DNA from: Roseburia hominis A2-183
GTDB taxonomy: Bacteria > Bacillota > Clostridia > Lachnospirales > Lachnospiraceae
DNA: 64,000 bases
Assembly: GCF_000225345.1 (NCBI RefSeq)
Contig: NC_015977.1
Coordinates: 1,471,501-1,535,500, forward strand
Direction: 5' to 3'
In this document: one piece after another, positions 55,302-63,698 of the stretch
How positions within the stretch are numbered: the stretch's first letter is position 1
Layout of the letters: the number at the start of each line of letters is the position of its first letter
Notes under the pieces: generated by a model
The model's database searches: none
What the model saw: the letters and a program-made list of their open reading frames with translations, nothing else
What the model was told of the DNA's origin: nothing
Made by a program: the position numbers and the translations under genes

Positions 55302-56084
55302 ATGAGTGTTCAATTGTTGGACAAAACCAGAAAAATCAATAAGCTGTTGCACAATAACAGCTCTTCAAAGGTCGTGTTTAATGATATCTGCGATGTGTTG
55401 AAGGATATTCTTGCATCCAATATTCTGGTCATCAGCAAAAAGGGAAAGGTTCTTGGAACGGGCGTGTGTCCCGGAGTGGATGAGATCCAGGAATTGATCG
55501 TGGACGAGGTGGGAGGTTTCATCGACCCGCTGCTAAACGAACGTCTGCTCGGAATCCTCTCTACCAAGGAGAATGTCAATCTTGAGACGTTAGGTTTCGT
55601 AGATCACGTGAAGGAATACACTGCGATCATCACGCCGATTGATATTGCGGGTGAGCGGCTTGGCACGCTGTTTGTCTACAGAGAAGACAGACAGTACGAT
55701 ATTGACGATATCATTTTGAGCGAATACGGGACAACCGTGGTCGGTCTGGAAATGATGCGCTCCGTGAATGAGGAGAATGCGGAGGAGACAAGAAAGGTTC
55801 AGATTGTCAAATCTGCAATCAGCACGTTGTCATTTTCGGAATTGGAAGCGATCATTCATATTTTTGATGAGATGGACGGCAAGGAGGGAATCCTTGTAGC
55901 AAGCAAGATTGCCGACCGCGTGGGTATCACACGATCCGTCATTGTGAATGCACTGCGCAAGTTCGAGAGTGCAGGCGTGATTGAGTCGCGCTCTTCCGGC
56001 ATGAAGGGAACCTACATCAAAGTATTGAACGACGTTGTATTCGACGAACTCGACAAGATCAAAAAGCAGAATCAGAAAAAATAA
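55302..56084 (+). CDS. codY: GTP- and branched-chain amino acid-sensing repressor CodY
   Basis: A 260-residue global nutritional regulator. The N-terminal GAF domain (residues 1-155) carries the effector-binding region, and the C-terminal winged helix (about 200-245) is VGITRSVIVNALRKFESAGVIESRSSGMKGTYIKV. It stands directly upstream of the flagellar operon, as in Bacillus, where codY also precedes flgB. The GAF-domain residues for isoleucine cannot be checked by eye. ATG 55302 starts MSVQLLDKTRKINKLL, which fits the family. Confidence 0.95.
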   Translation: MSVQLLDKTRKINKLLHNNSSSKVVFNDICDVLKDILASNILVISKKGKVLGTGVCPGVDEIQELIVDEVGGFIDPLLNERLLGILSTKENVNLETLGFVDHVKEYTAIITPIDIAGERLGTLFVYREDRQYDIDDIILSEYGTTVVGLEMMRSVNEENAEETRKVQIVKSAISTLSFSELEAIIHIFDEMDGKEGILVASKIADRVGITRSVIVNALRKFESAGVIESRSSGMKGTYIKVLNDVVFDELDKIKKQNQKK

Positions 56085-56232
56085 ACAGGACGAAAGGGCG
56101 TATCGAAGGGTGCGCTCTTTTTTATTTCCGTGGAACGTGGCTTTTTATGCGGGTTTATTTGACAATTTTGCTAATATCTTGTACTTATTATGCAAAAATC
56201 TACAAGATAGTGTAAAAAATAACAAAAATCTC

Positions 56233-56260
56233 TTGCAATTACGAAACCATATTTTATAAT
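56233..56260 (+). promoter_or_regulatory. Sigma-A promoter of the flgB operon
   Basis: TTGCAA (56233-56238), 16 bp, TATAAT (56255-56260), about 47 bases before flgB. Between the codY stop and this site a weak T-tailed hairpin (about 56092-56122) may end codY transcription. Confidence 0.75.
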
Positions 56261-56306
56261 AGAATAAGATAGTTTGGGAAACTAGGTGAAGCGGAGGGCG
56301 ATACAT

Positions 56307-56702
56307 ATGATAACTACGAATGCGTTCGACTATATTAACATCATGGATAAGGCGGCGGATGCCAGCTGGAAACGTGAGTCGGCAATTTCCAACAACATAG
56401 CAAATGCGGATACTCCGGGCTATAAGAGACAGGATGTGGATTTTGAATCTGCGCTGAAACGGGAGCTTGGCAGCTCGAAGTATATTCCGCTGGATAAGAA
56501 AGTGCGGGGACTGAACTCGGATCTTTCGGGCTTAGATGTGTCTACCTATACGGATTCCTCCAATTATTCCTATCGTCTGGACCGCAATAATGTGGATGTG
56601 GATACGGAGCAGGTGGAACTGGCATCGGAGCAGCTCCGCTATGAGATGCTGACGACATCGATCAACGAAGAATTCAATCGTATGAAATTAGTGCTTAAAT
56701 AA
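56307..56702 (+). CDS. flgB: Flagellar basal-body rod protein FlgB
   Basis: A 131-residue proximal rod protein with the rod signature ESAISNNIANADTPGYKRQDVDF near the N-terminus and a C-terminal helix for coiled coil assembly (YEMLTTSINEEFNRMKLVLK). ATG 56307 has GGAGGG 8 bases upstream. First gene of the flagellar fla/che-type operon. Confidence 0.95.
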   Translation: MITTNAFDYINIMDKAADASWKRESAISNNIANADTPGYKRQDVDFESALKRELGSSKYIPLDKKVRGLNSDLSGLDVSTYTDSSNYSYRLDRNNVDVDTEQVELASEQLRYEMLTTSINEEFNRMKLVLK

Positions 56703-56716
56703 ACAGGAGGTAGCAT

Positions 56717-57157
56717 ATGGGATTATTTCAGTCTTTTGACATCAGTGCGAGCGGTATGACGGCAGAGCGCTTCCGCATCGACACCATCGCGGAGAATATT
56801 GCCAATGTCAATACAACGCGTACGGAGGACGGTGAACCGTACCGCCGCAAGATTGTGACGTTTGCGGAAAAGGATCTGACTCCGTTCAGCAAATATTATC
56901 AGTCATCCAGAGCGCGGGCTGTAGGCAACGGCGTGAAGGTTACCTCCGTCAAGGAAGATACAGAGACCGATTTTACAATGGAGTATGATCCGTCCCATCC
57001 GGATGCGGATGAGAACGGCTATGTGCGTTATCCGAATGTGAATACGGTGACAGAGATGACGAACCTGATTGACGCGTCCCGTGCATATGAGGCGAACACG
57101 ACGGCGTTTAATGCCAGCAAGAGCATGATTCAGGCGGCACTTAAGATCGGTCAGTAA
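56717..57157 (+). CDS. flgC: Flagellar basal-body rod protein FlgC
   Basis: A 146-residue rod protein (FDISASGMTAERFRIDTIAENIANVNTTRTEDGEPYRRK; conserved C-terminus VTEMTNLIDASRAYEANTTAFNASKSMIQAALKIG). AGGAGG lies 7 bases before the ATG. It lies 15 bases after flgB. Confidence 0.96.
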   Translation: MGLFQSFDISASGMTAERFRIDTIAENIANVNTTRTEDGEPYRRKIVTFAEKDLTPFSKYYQSSRARAVGNGVKVTSVKEDTETDFTMEYDPSHPDADENGYVRYPNVNTVTEMTNLIDASRAYEANTTAFNASKSMIQAALKIGQ

Positions 57158-57190
57158 GACATAGATTAGGATGAAACGGGGGAAATACAG

Positions 57191-57505
57191 ATGGATATCA
57201 GTTTATTGACGAATGCCACTTCACCGGATTACATGAGTGCGGTAACACAGAAGACACTGTTGTCTGTGGACACCGATGAGAGCTTTGACTCGGTGTTGTC
57301 TTCGGCGATCAATATGCTCAACGAGACGAATGATCTGCAGAATGATTCGCAGTCGGCAAAGATCCAGTTCGCGCTGGGCGAGGCGGACAATCCTCACGAT
57401 ATGCAGATTGCGGCAGCCAAGGCGTATGAGGCGCTGCAGTACACAGTTGCAGTGAGAGATAAGATGCTCGATGCATACAAAGAGATCATGAACATGCAGA
57501 TTTAA
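57191..57505 (+). CDS. fliE: Flagellar hook-basal body complex protein FliE
   Basis: A 104-residue protein; FliE-like helices and the conserved region AEADNPHDMQIAAAKAYEALQYTVAVRDKMLDAYKEIMNMQI at its end. FliE links the MS ring to the rod. The preceding GGGGAAA is a modest ribosome site. Confidence 0.94.
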   Translation: MDISLLTNATSPDYMSAVTQKTLLSVDTDESFDSVLSSAINMLNETNDLQNDSQSAKIQFALGEADNPHDMQIAAAKAYEALQYTVAVRDKMLDAYKEIMNMQI

Positions 57506-57523
57506 TGAATGGAGTTAGAAATT

Positions 57524-58237
57524 ATGCCGGAACAGGTGCAAAAGATTTTAACGAAGATAACGGATTGGTGGAAAAAGTTTACAACCAAGCAGAGAATCCT
57601 GCTCGGAAGCATTGTGGCGGTAATTATACTGGCATTGGTGATTCTGGCGGTGGTTGTCGGGAAGCCGAACATGGTAACGCTTATCGAGTGCTCCTCCACA
57701 GCGCAGGCGGGTGAAGTAAAAGACCTTCTGGACAATGACGGAAGCATCTCCTACCAGATGTCGGATGACGGGCTGACATTCTATGTGGATGAAAAGGACA
57801 ATGCGGCGGCGTCGATTCTGCTTGGGCAGAACGGTGTCCCGACGGAAGGATTTTCCATTGACAATGTGTTTGACGGCGGATTCAGCTCCACCGAGGCGGA
57901 CAAGACCAAGAAATACAAGCTGTATCTGGAGAATTATTTCGCAGATCAGCTGGAGACACTGTCAAACGTCGAGAGCGCGTCTGTGACACTGGACATCCCG
58001 AATGATGATGGCACGATTCTTGCGAGAGAGCAGGATTCCTACGCGGCGGTAATTCTTACCTTGAATTCAGATATGAGCGACGAGCAGGCACAGGGACTGG
58101 CACAGTACATAGCGACACAGCTCGGCAATGACACGACGGACAACGTTCTGATTCTGGACTCGAACTCCAATGTCCTTTTTTCGGGCGGAGATTCTGATTC
58201 GTCGGTCGGAACCGCGAGCAGCCAGCTCTCTCTCTGA
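57524..58237 (+). CDS. fliF: Flagellar MS-ring protein FliF, 5' part (interrupted at a CT repeat)
   Basis: Encodes residues 1-237 of the MS-ring protein: a cytosolic N-terminus, a membrane span (about 24-44, ILLGSIVAVIILALVILAVV) and the YscJ-like ring-building domains (GGFSSTEADKTKKYKLYLENYFADQLETL, SVTLDIPNDD). ATG 57524 is preceded by GGAG 9 bases upstream; ATG 57509 is alternative. The frame stops at TGA 58235-58237 immediately after a (CT)5 tract (58226-58235). With (CT)4 the reading continues as QLSLRTKTENLL into the following segment and gives a 533-residue protein, the normal FliF size. As sequenced, the product ends before the second half of the ring and lacks the C-terminal FliG contact. 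Confidence 0.85.
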   Translation: MPEQVQKILTKITDWWKKFTTKQRILLGSIVAVIILALVILAVVVGKPNMVTLIECSSTAQAGEVKDLLDNDGSISYQMSDDGLTFYVDEKDNAAASILLGQNGVPTEGFSIDNVFDGGFSSTEADKTKKYKLYLENYFADQLETLSNVESASVTLDIPNDDGTILAREQDSYAAVILTLNSDMSDEQAQGLAQYIATQLGNDTTDNVLILDSNSNVLFSGGDSDSSVGTASSQLSL

Positions 58238-59127
58238 GAACTAAGACGGAGAATCTGCTAAAGAGCGAGGTAAAGGATGTTCTGGTCGGCTCGGGACTTT
58301 ATGATCATGCGGAAGTGGCGGCAAAGCTGGATATGAATTTTGACGCATACCGCGAGACGGAGCGACAGTATTCGGCACCAGACGGTCAGACAAACGGTAT
58401 GATCGATGAGCAGAGCAATTATGAGTCGAACAGTGTCGGCGGCGCAGCTGCCACACCGGGCACAGATTCCAATGACGATACATCCTATGTGATTGAGGAT
58501 AACAATTATACCGAGTCCACGATCACCGATACCACGACAAAGTATCAGAACAATGAAAAAGTGACGGACCGCACGGCGGCGACCGGAACGATCAATTACG
58601 ATACTTCCTCCATTGCGATCGTGGTAAAAAATTATGTGATCTATGATGAGGACACACTCAGGACATCCGGTGCGCTGGATAACATGACATTTGACGAGTA
58701 TATTGCGGCAAACAGTGACCCGGTCAAGACGACGGTGGATCAGGATAATTACACGATGATCGCCAACGCAACGGGGTTTCCTGAGGCAAACATCAGCATC
58801 ATCGCTTATGACGAGCCGATTTTCCAGTATTCTTCCGGTGGAAGAACCCTGTCGGATTATCTGCAGATCATACTTGCGGTACTGATTCTTCTCCTGCTTG
58901 GTTATGTGGTATTCCGCAGCACCAGAAAGGAGAAACAGGCAGAGATGGAGGAGGAACTTTCCGTGGAAAGCCTGCTGGAATCCACAAAAGAGAACCAGGA
59001 GCCGCTTGAGGACATCGGCTACAATGAGAAGTCCGAGACGCGTTTACTGATCGAAAAATTCGTAGAAGAAAAACCGGAGGCGGCTGCATCGTTACTGCGC
59101 AACTGGCTCAACGAGGAGTGGGAGTAA
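58234..59127 (+). CDS. fliF: FliF, 3' part (in the -1 frame after the CT repeat)
   Basis: The rest of FliF: end of the ring domain (TKTENLLKSEVKDVLVGSGLYDHAEVAAKLDMNFD), a Ser/Asn/Thr-rich loop, the conserved beta-collar sequences (DYLQIILAVLILLLLGYVVF is the second membrane span, at about residues 210-229 of this part), and the FliG-binding C-terminus (RLLIEKFVEEKPEAAASLLRNWLNEEWE). There is no ribosome site near the first possible start, so it is the continuation of the same gene. The FliG start follows one base after the stop. Confidence 0.85.
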   Translation: MRTKTENLLKSEVKDVLVGSGLYDHAEVAAKLDMNFDAYRETERQYSAPDGQTNGMIDEQSNYESNSVGGAAATPGTDSNDDTSYVIEDNNYTESTITDTTTKYQNNEKVTDRTAATGTINYDTSSIAIVVKNYVIYDEDTLRTSGALDNMTFDEYIAANSDPVKTTVDQDNYTMIANATGFPEANISIIAYDEPIFQYSSGGRTLSDYLQIILAVLILLLLGYVVFRSTRKEKQAEMEEELSVESLLESTKENQEPLEDIGYNEKSETRLLIEKFVEEKPEAAASLLRNWLNEEWE

Positions 59128-59128
59128 T

Positions 59129-60139
59129 ATGGCAAAAAACGAGGAATTTACAGGACTGCAAAAAGCTGCAATTCTTCTGATTACACTGGGACCGGAGCGG
59201 TCAGCAGATATCTTTAAGCATCTTAAGGAGGACGAGATCGAGGAACTTACCCTTGAGATCGCAAATACCAGAAGTATTTCACCGCAGGTCAAGGAGGATG
59301 TCTTAAACGAGTTCTATCAGATCTGTCTGGCTCAGCAGTATATTGCGGAGGGCGGTATCGGTTATGCGAAGGAACTGCTCGACAAGGCGCTTGGCGCGGA
59401 CAAGGCACAGGAGGTTATCTCCAAGCTGACAGCATCCCTTCAGGTGCGTCCGTTCGAGTTTGTGCGCAAGACAGATCCAAGCCAGCTGCTGAACTTCATT
59501 CAGGACGAACATCCGCAGACCATTGCCATGATTCTGTCCTATCTGACAGCACCGCAGGCGTCGATGGTTCTGGGGGCGCTGCCGCCGGAAAAACAGGCGG
59601 ATGTCGCAAAACGTATCGCGATGATGGATCGTACATCGCCGGATGTTATCAAGGAAGTGGAGCGGGTACTTGAGAGAAAGCTTTCTTCCCTGGTCAACCA
59701 GGATTACACAATCGTCGGCGGCGTGGACGCTATTGTCAGCATCTTAAATGCAGTCGACCGTTCGACCGAGAAACATATCATGGAGTCTCTCGAGATCGAA
59801 GAGCCGGAGCTTGCAGACGAGATCCGCAAGAAGATGTTCGTATTCGAGGATATTCTGCTGCTTGATGACCGTGCAATCCAGCGTGTACTGCGAGATGTGG
59901 ATAATGCAGACCTTGGCGTTGCCTTGAAGGCGGCGAACGAGGAAGTACAGAATGTTATATTTAAGAACCTCTCCAAACGTCTTGCTGCGATGATCAAGGA
60001 AGATATGGAGTTTATGGGACCTGTGCGAATGAAGGATGTTGAGGAGGCTCAGCAGAAGATCGTAAGCGTCATTCGTAAACTCGAGGATGCAGGCGAGATT
60101 GTAATCTCAAGAGGCGGAGGTGACGAGATCGTTGTCTAA
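59129..60139 (+). CDS. fliG: Flagellar motor switch protein FliG
   Basis: A 336-residue C-ring component that binds FliF at its N-terminus and MotA through its C-terminal charged helix. Visible motifs are LQKAAILLITLGPERSADIFKHL, EHPQTIAMILSYL, MVLGALPPEKQADVAKRIA and the C-terminal torque segment DRAIQRVLRDVDNADLGVALKAA. ATG 59129 is one base after the fliF stop, with GGAG in the fliF end. Confidence 0.97.
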   Translation: MAKNEEFTGLQKAAILLITLGPERSADIFKHLKEDEIEELTLEIANTRSISPQVKEDVLNEFYQICLAQQYIAEGGIGYAKELLDKALGADKAQEVISKLTASLQVRPFEFVRKTDPSQLLNFIQDEHPQTIAMILSYLTAPQASMVLGALPPEKQADVAKRIAMMDRTSPDVIKEVERVLERKLSSLVNQDYTIVGGVDAIVSILNAVDRSTEKHIMESLEIEEPELADEIRKKMFVFEDILLLDDRAIQRVLRDVDNADLGVALKAANEEVQNVIFKNLSKRLAAMIKEDMEFMGPVRMKDVEEAQQKIVSVIRKLEDAGEIVISRGGGDEIVV

Positions 60140-60941
60140 TCTTTATAAACAGTGGTTTGTTCAGACGGATTCCACAAACACGCGCATCATCGATTCCAAT
60201 GTGATCCTGCAGCAGCACCTGAAACAGGATCTGCCGCAGACACAGACACCGGCACAGAATGTGCAGGAAGAGGAAGGCGGATTTTCAGCCGGACTTGTGA
60301 CGGGTGATCCGGGTCAGGTCATCAAAGCGGAGCCGCAGATTGATTATGAGGCAAAGGCAAAGGCAAAAGCCGAGGAGATCCTTGCGGCGGCACAGCAGAA
60401 TGCCGATGCGATACTGGCACAGGCAAACGAAGATGCCGAGGAGATCCGTACATCTGCAAAGACGCAGGGGTACGAGGAGGGCAGAGCTTCGGCGGAGCAG
60501 GAGAATGAGCAGCTTCGCGTGCAGCTTGAGGAGTCCTACAGGAAAAAGCAGGGAGATCTTGACAGCGATTACAGGGACAAACGCGAACATATGGAACAGG
60601 ATCTGGTGGATGTCATCGTTACCGTCTTTGAAAAAGTGTTCCATATTCAGTTTGACGACAAAAAAGAGATACTGATGCATCTGATTGAAGATGCCATTTT
60701 AAATATTGAAGACGACAAGCGGTTCCGGGTGAAGGTGGCGGAGGACAATGCACTGTTTCTGGAGAATCACAAGACCGAGATCCTGGATCGTGTGGGACAT
60801 GACATTGAGCTTGAGATTGTCTCGGACGCGACGGTGGAGGGAAATGACTGTACGATAGAGACCGATTCCGGCGTGTTTAACTGCAGTCTCGGTACACAGC
60901 TTGAGAATCTGATCAAAGATATCCGGTCTTTATGTTCGTAA
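60132..60941 (+). CDS. fliH: Flagellar assembly protein FliH
   Basis: A 269-residue regulator of the FliI export ATPase. The N-terminal part is Gln/Glu-rich and charged, with an Ala/Lys-rich helix (EAKAKAKAEEILAAAQQNADAILAQANEDAEEI) typical of FliH, and the C-terminal domain is conserved (VFEKVFHIQFDDKKEILMHLIEDAI). I start at TTG 60132 (GGAGG 11 bases upstream, at the end of fliG); the alternative GTG 60120 abuts the ribosome site. It overlaps fliG by 8 bases. Confidence 0.88.
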   Translation: MSNLYKQWFVQTDSTNTRIIDSNVILQQHLKQDLPQTQTPAQNVQEEEGGFSAGLVTGDPGQVIKAEPQIDYEAKAKAKAEEILAAAQQNADAILAQANEDAEEIRTSAKTQGYEEGRASAEQENEQLRVQLEESYRKKQGDLDSDYRDKREHMEQDLVDVIVTVFEKVFHIQFDDKKEILMHLIEDAILNIEDDKRFRVKVAEDNALFLENHKTEILDRVGHDIELEIVSDATVEGNDCTIETDSGVFNCSLGTQLENLIKDIRSLCS

Positions 60942-60950
60942 GGTGAGAGA

Positions 60951-62264
60951 ATGATGACACATCAATTTGAAAAATATTTACAACTTGGAGAAAAGACCTA
61001 CTTCAACCGCCTTGGAAAGGTTGTAAAGATTGTCGGACTTACGATTGAATCTGTCGGACCGGATGCAAAGTTAAACGATCTCTGCAGAATTGTCATTGAC
61101 AGAGAGAAAGACCACGCGGTGATGGCGGAGGTAGTCGGATTCAGGGATAAGAGACTTTTGCTGATGCCGTTTGAAAATGTGGAAGGCATCGGGGTAGGAT
61201 GTATCGTTGAGAATACCGGACATCCGCTTGGGGTGCTTGTCGGGGACGGCGTTCTGGGACACACACTGGACGGTATCGGAAGACCGACCGACGGCGGAGT
61301 CATTGAGGGCGGATGCGAATATCCGGTCGAGGCGGATCCGCCGGATCCGATGAGCCGTAAGATTATCTCGGAGGTGCTTCCGCTTGGCGTAAAGGCGGTA
61401 GACGGGCTGATTACCGTGGGAAAAGGACAGCGTATCGGAATCTTTGCGGGTTCCGGTGTCGGAAAGAGCACCCTGCTCGGTATGTTCGCCCGCAATACAA
61501 AAGCGGACATTAATGTCATTGCCCTGATCGGAGAGCGTGGCCGTGAGGTGCGCGAGTTTATCGAGAGGGATCTCGGGGAAGAGGGAATGAAGCGTTCCGT
61601 CGTCGTGGTGGCGACTTCCGATAAGCCGGCACTGATCCGTAACAAGGCTGCGAAGACGGCGACCGCAATCGCCGAATATTTCAGGGATCAGGGAAAAGAT
61701 GTACTGCTGATGATGGACTCTTTGACCCGATTCTCCATGGCACAGCGTGAGATCGGCCTCGCGTCCGGAGAACCGCCTGTAACAAGGGGATATCCGCCGA
61801 GTGTATACTCGGAGATGCCGAAGCTTCTGGAACGTGCCGGTACTTCGGACAAGGGTTCCATCACAGGACTTTACACCGTTCTAGTAGACGGTGATGATTT
61901 TAATGAGCCGATTACCGATACAGCCCGAAGCATTTTGGACGGACACATCGTGCTTTCCAGAAAACTGGGACACAAGAATCATTACCCGGCGATTGATATT
62001 TTACAGAGTATTTCCCGTGTTATGAGCGCCATAGCGACCAGCGAGCACAAGGAGCTTGCCGGACGTTTAAAGAATGTACTGGCTACTTATAACGAAGCGG
62101 AGGATCTGATCAACATCGGAGCTTACAAGAGCGGTTCCAACCGTGAGATTGACTATGCGGTTCAGAAGATCAACGCAGTGAATCAGTTCCTGTGCCAGAG
62201 GACAGATGAAAAGTTCCTGTTTGACGAGGAAATCGATTTATTGAAGAAACTATTTGAAGATTAA
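60951..62264 (+). CDS. fliI: Flagellar export ATPase FliI
   Basis: A 437-residue ATPase of the F1-beta family that powers type III export. Walker A is GIFAGSGVGKSTLLG (about 163-177), with GERGREVREF, and the DSLTRFSMAQREIGL segment; the conserved PPSVYSEMPKLLERAG follows. It begins 9 bases after fliH, with AAGGTGAG upstream; ATG 60954 is an equally good start. Confidence 0.97.
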   Translation: MMTHQFEKYLQLGEKTYFNRLGKVVKIVGLTIESVGPDAKLNDLCRIVIDREKDHAVMAEVVGFRDKRLLLMPFENVEGIGVGCIVENTGHPLGVLVGDGVLGHTLDGIGRPTDGGVIEGGCEYPVEADPPDPMSRKIISEVLPLGVKAVDGLITVGKGQRIGIFAGSGVGKSTLLGMFARNTKADINVIALIGERGREVREFIERDLGEEGMKRSVVVVATSDKPALIRNKAAKTATAIAEYFRDQGKDVLLMMDSLTRFSMAQREIGLASGEPPVTRGYPPSVYSEMPKLLERAGTSDKGSITGLYTVLVDGDDFNEPITDTARSILDGHIVLSRKLGHKNHYPAIDILQSISRVMSAIATSEHKELAGRLKNVLATYNEAEDLINIGAYKSGSNREIDYAVQKINAVNQFLCQRTDEKFLFDEEIDLLKKLFED

Positions 62265-62293
62265 GAACGCTCCGCGGAAAAGAGGCGCAGTGT

Positions 62294-62734
62294 ATGGCAA
62301 AGTTTACATACCGGATGCAGAACATTCTTGACATCAAGATCAAGCTGGAGAATCAGGCAAAAATTGCATATGCGACGGCGAGCAGACAGCTTGCGGAAGA
62401 GCAGGAGAAGCTTCGAGAGATCCTGATGCGCAGGGCCGGCTACGAGAGAAAATCAAAAGAACTGGTCAACGGAACGCTGGATATCCAGGAGATCCGGGAA
62501 TGCAAGCGTGCGATCGATGTGATGAAGAGTCTGCAGAGAGCACAGATGATGAAGGTGCACGCCGCGGAAAAGACGCTGGAGATGGCGCGAATCGAACTGA
62601 ACCGGGTGATGGTGGAGCGAAAGACGCATGAGAAGCTCAGGGAGCGTGCGTTTGAAGAATTTAAGCAGGAAATCGCCCAGGCAGAGAGCAAGGAAATAGA
62701 CGAGCTTGTTAGCTACAATTACCATGAAGGATAG
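62294..62734 (+). CDS. fliJ: Flagellar export protein FliJ
   Basis: A 146-residue, strongly helical coiled coil (FTYRMQNILDIKIKLENQAKI; basic and acidic heptads through the length) with the position, 29 bases after fliI, and size of FliJ, which inserts into the FliI hexamer. The family is poorly conserved, so the call rests partly on context. Confidence 0.85.
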   Translation: MAKFTYRMQNILDIKIKLENQAKIAYATASRQLAEEQEKLREILMRRAGYERKSKELVNGTLDIQEIRECKRAIDVMKSLQRAQMMKVHAAEKTLEMARIELNRVMVERKTHEKLRERAFEEFKQEIAQAESKEIDELVSYNYHEG

Positions 62735-62749
62735 GCACGGAGGTCTCAA

Positions 62750-63613
62750 ATGGCAGAAGAAGAGAAAGACGAAGTATTAGATAAAAAGGCAGCAAAGGCA
62801 CAGGAGAAGGCTGCACGTGCAGAAGCGAAGGCACAGAAGAAAGCGGACCGGAAAAAGGCAAAAGAGTTAAATGATGATCTGGATATGGATGACGAGACAT
62901 CGACTGGCGGCAAGATTGCCGTGTTCTTTGTTACCCTGATCATTATTTTAATCTGGCTTGCCATCATCGTCCTGTTGATCAAGTGCGATGTCGGCGGTTT
63001 CGGATCATCCGTTCTGGCGCCGGTGTTAAAGGATGTTCCTTATGTGAACAAAATCCTGCCGGACAGCGCGACTGAGGAAGTGTCAACGGAGGATGACGCT
63101 TACGGCTATACTTCCATTGACGATGCGGTTGCCAGAATCAAGGAACTGGAGAAAGAACTTGCGGATGCACAGAATACGTCCAGCGCAAATGCGGAATATA
63201 TCGCACAGCTTGAGAGCCAGTCCGCAGAACTGGCACAGTACAAGCAGAACGAGGCGGATTTTGAGGCTGAGAAGCAAAAGTTCTATCAGGAGGTTGTGTT
63301 TTCAGATTCAGCACCCGATATAGAGGAATATAAGCAGTATTATGAGAGCATTGATCCTGCGGATGCGGAGATCATTTACCGTCAGGTTGTAGAACAGACG
63401 GCAGCCAACGACGAGATGGATGATTATGTGAAAGCGTACTCTTCCATGAAGCCAAAAGAGGCGGCTGCAATTTTTGATACCATGACAGATAATCTGCAGC
63501 TGGTGGCAGATATCTTAGACAGCATGGACGCACAATCGAGAGCGAATATTCTGGGCAAAATGGACGCGGCTACTGCAGCAAAGGTGACCGCGATCATGGA
63601 ACCTGTAGAATAG
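62750..63613 (+). CDS. MotE/MgtE-N-like flagellar operon membrane protein
   Basis: A 287-residue protein: Lys/Ala-rich charged N-terminus (DKKAAKAQEKAARAEAKAQK), one membrane span (about 57-80), a coiled coil (about 118-175), and a C-terminal domain (about 215-287) resembling MgtE N-terminal/MotE domains (YSSMKPKEAAAIFDTMTDNLQLVADIL, SRANILGKMDAATAAKVTAIM). Proteins of this kind (FlbB/YlxF-like) lie between fliJ and fliK in Gram-positive flagellar operons. Its exact role is not known. Confidence 0.82.
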   Translation: MAEEEKDEVLDKKAAKAQEKAARAEAKAQKKADRKKAKELNDDLDMDDETSTGGKIAVFFVTLIIILIWLAIIVLLIKCDVGGFGSSVLAPVLKDVPYVNKILPDSATEEVSTEDDAYGYTSIDDAVARIKELEKELADAQNTSSANAEYIAQLESQSAELAQYKQNEADFEAEKQKFYQEVVFSDSAPDIEEYKQYYESIDPADAEIIYRQVVEQTAANDEMDDYVKAYSSMKPKEAAAIFDTMTDNLQLVADILDSMDAQSRANILGKMDAATAAKVTAIMEPVE

Positions 63614-63698
63614 AGAAGGACAGTCTGCTTCTCATAGTGGCAGAGGGATTCCTTCAAAAATCAGGCTGCAGGTGCAGCTATGGGAAAGGAGGAAGAGA

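Noticed and set aside
58226..58240. Programmed -1 ribosomal frameshift in fliF.
   Set aside because: The tract is CTCTCTCTCT, not an X-XXY-YYZ slippery site, and I see no obvious stem-loop at the right distance. A two-base repeat-number change explains the break more simply, though this is not excluded.
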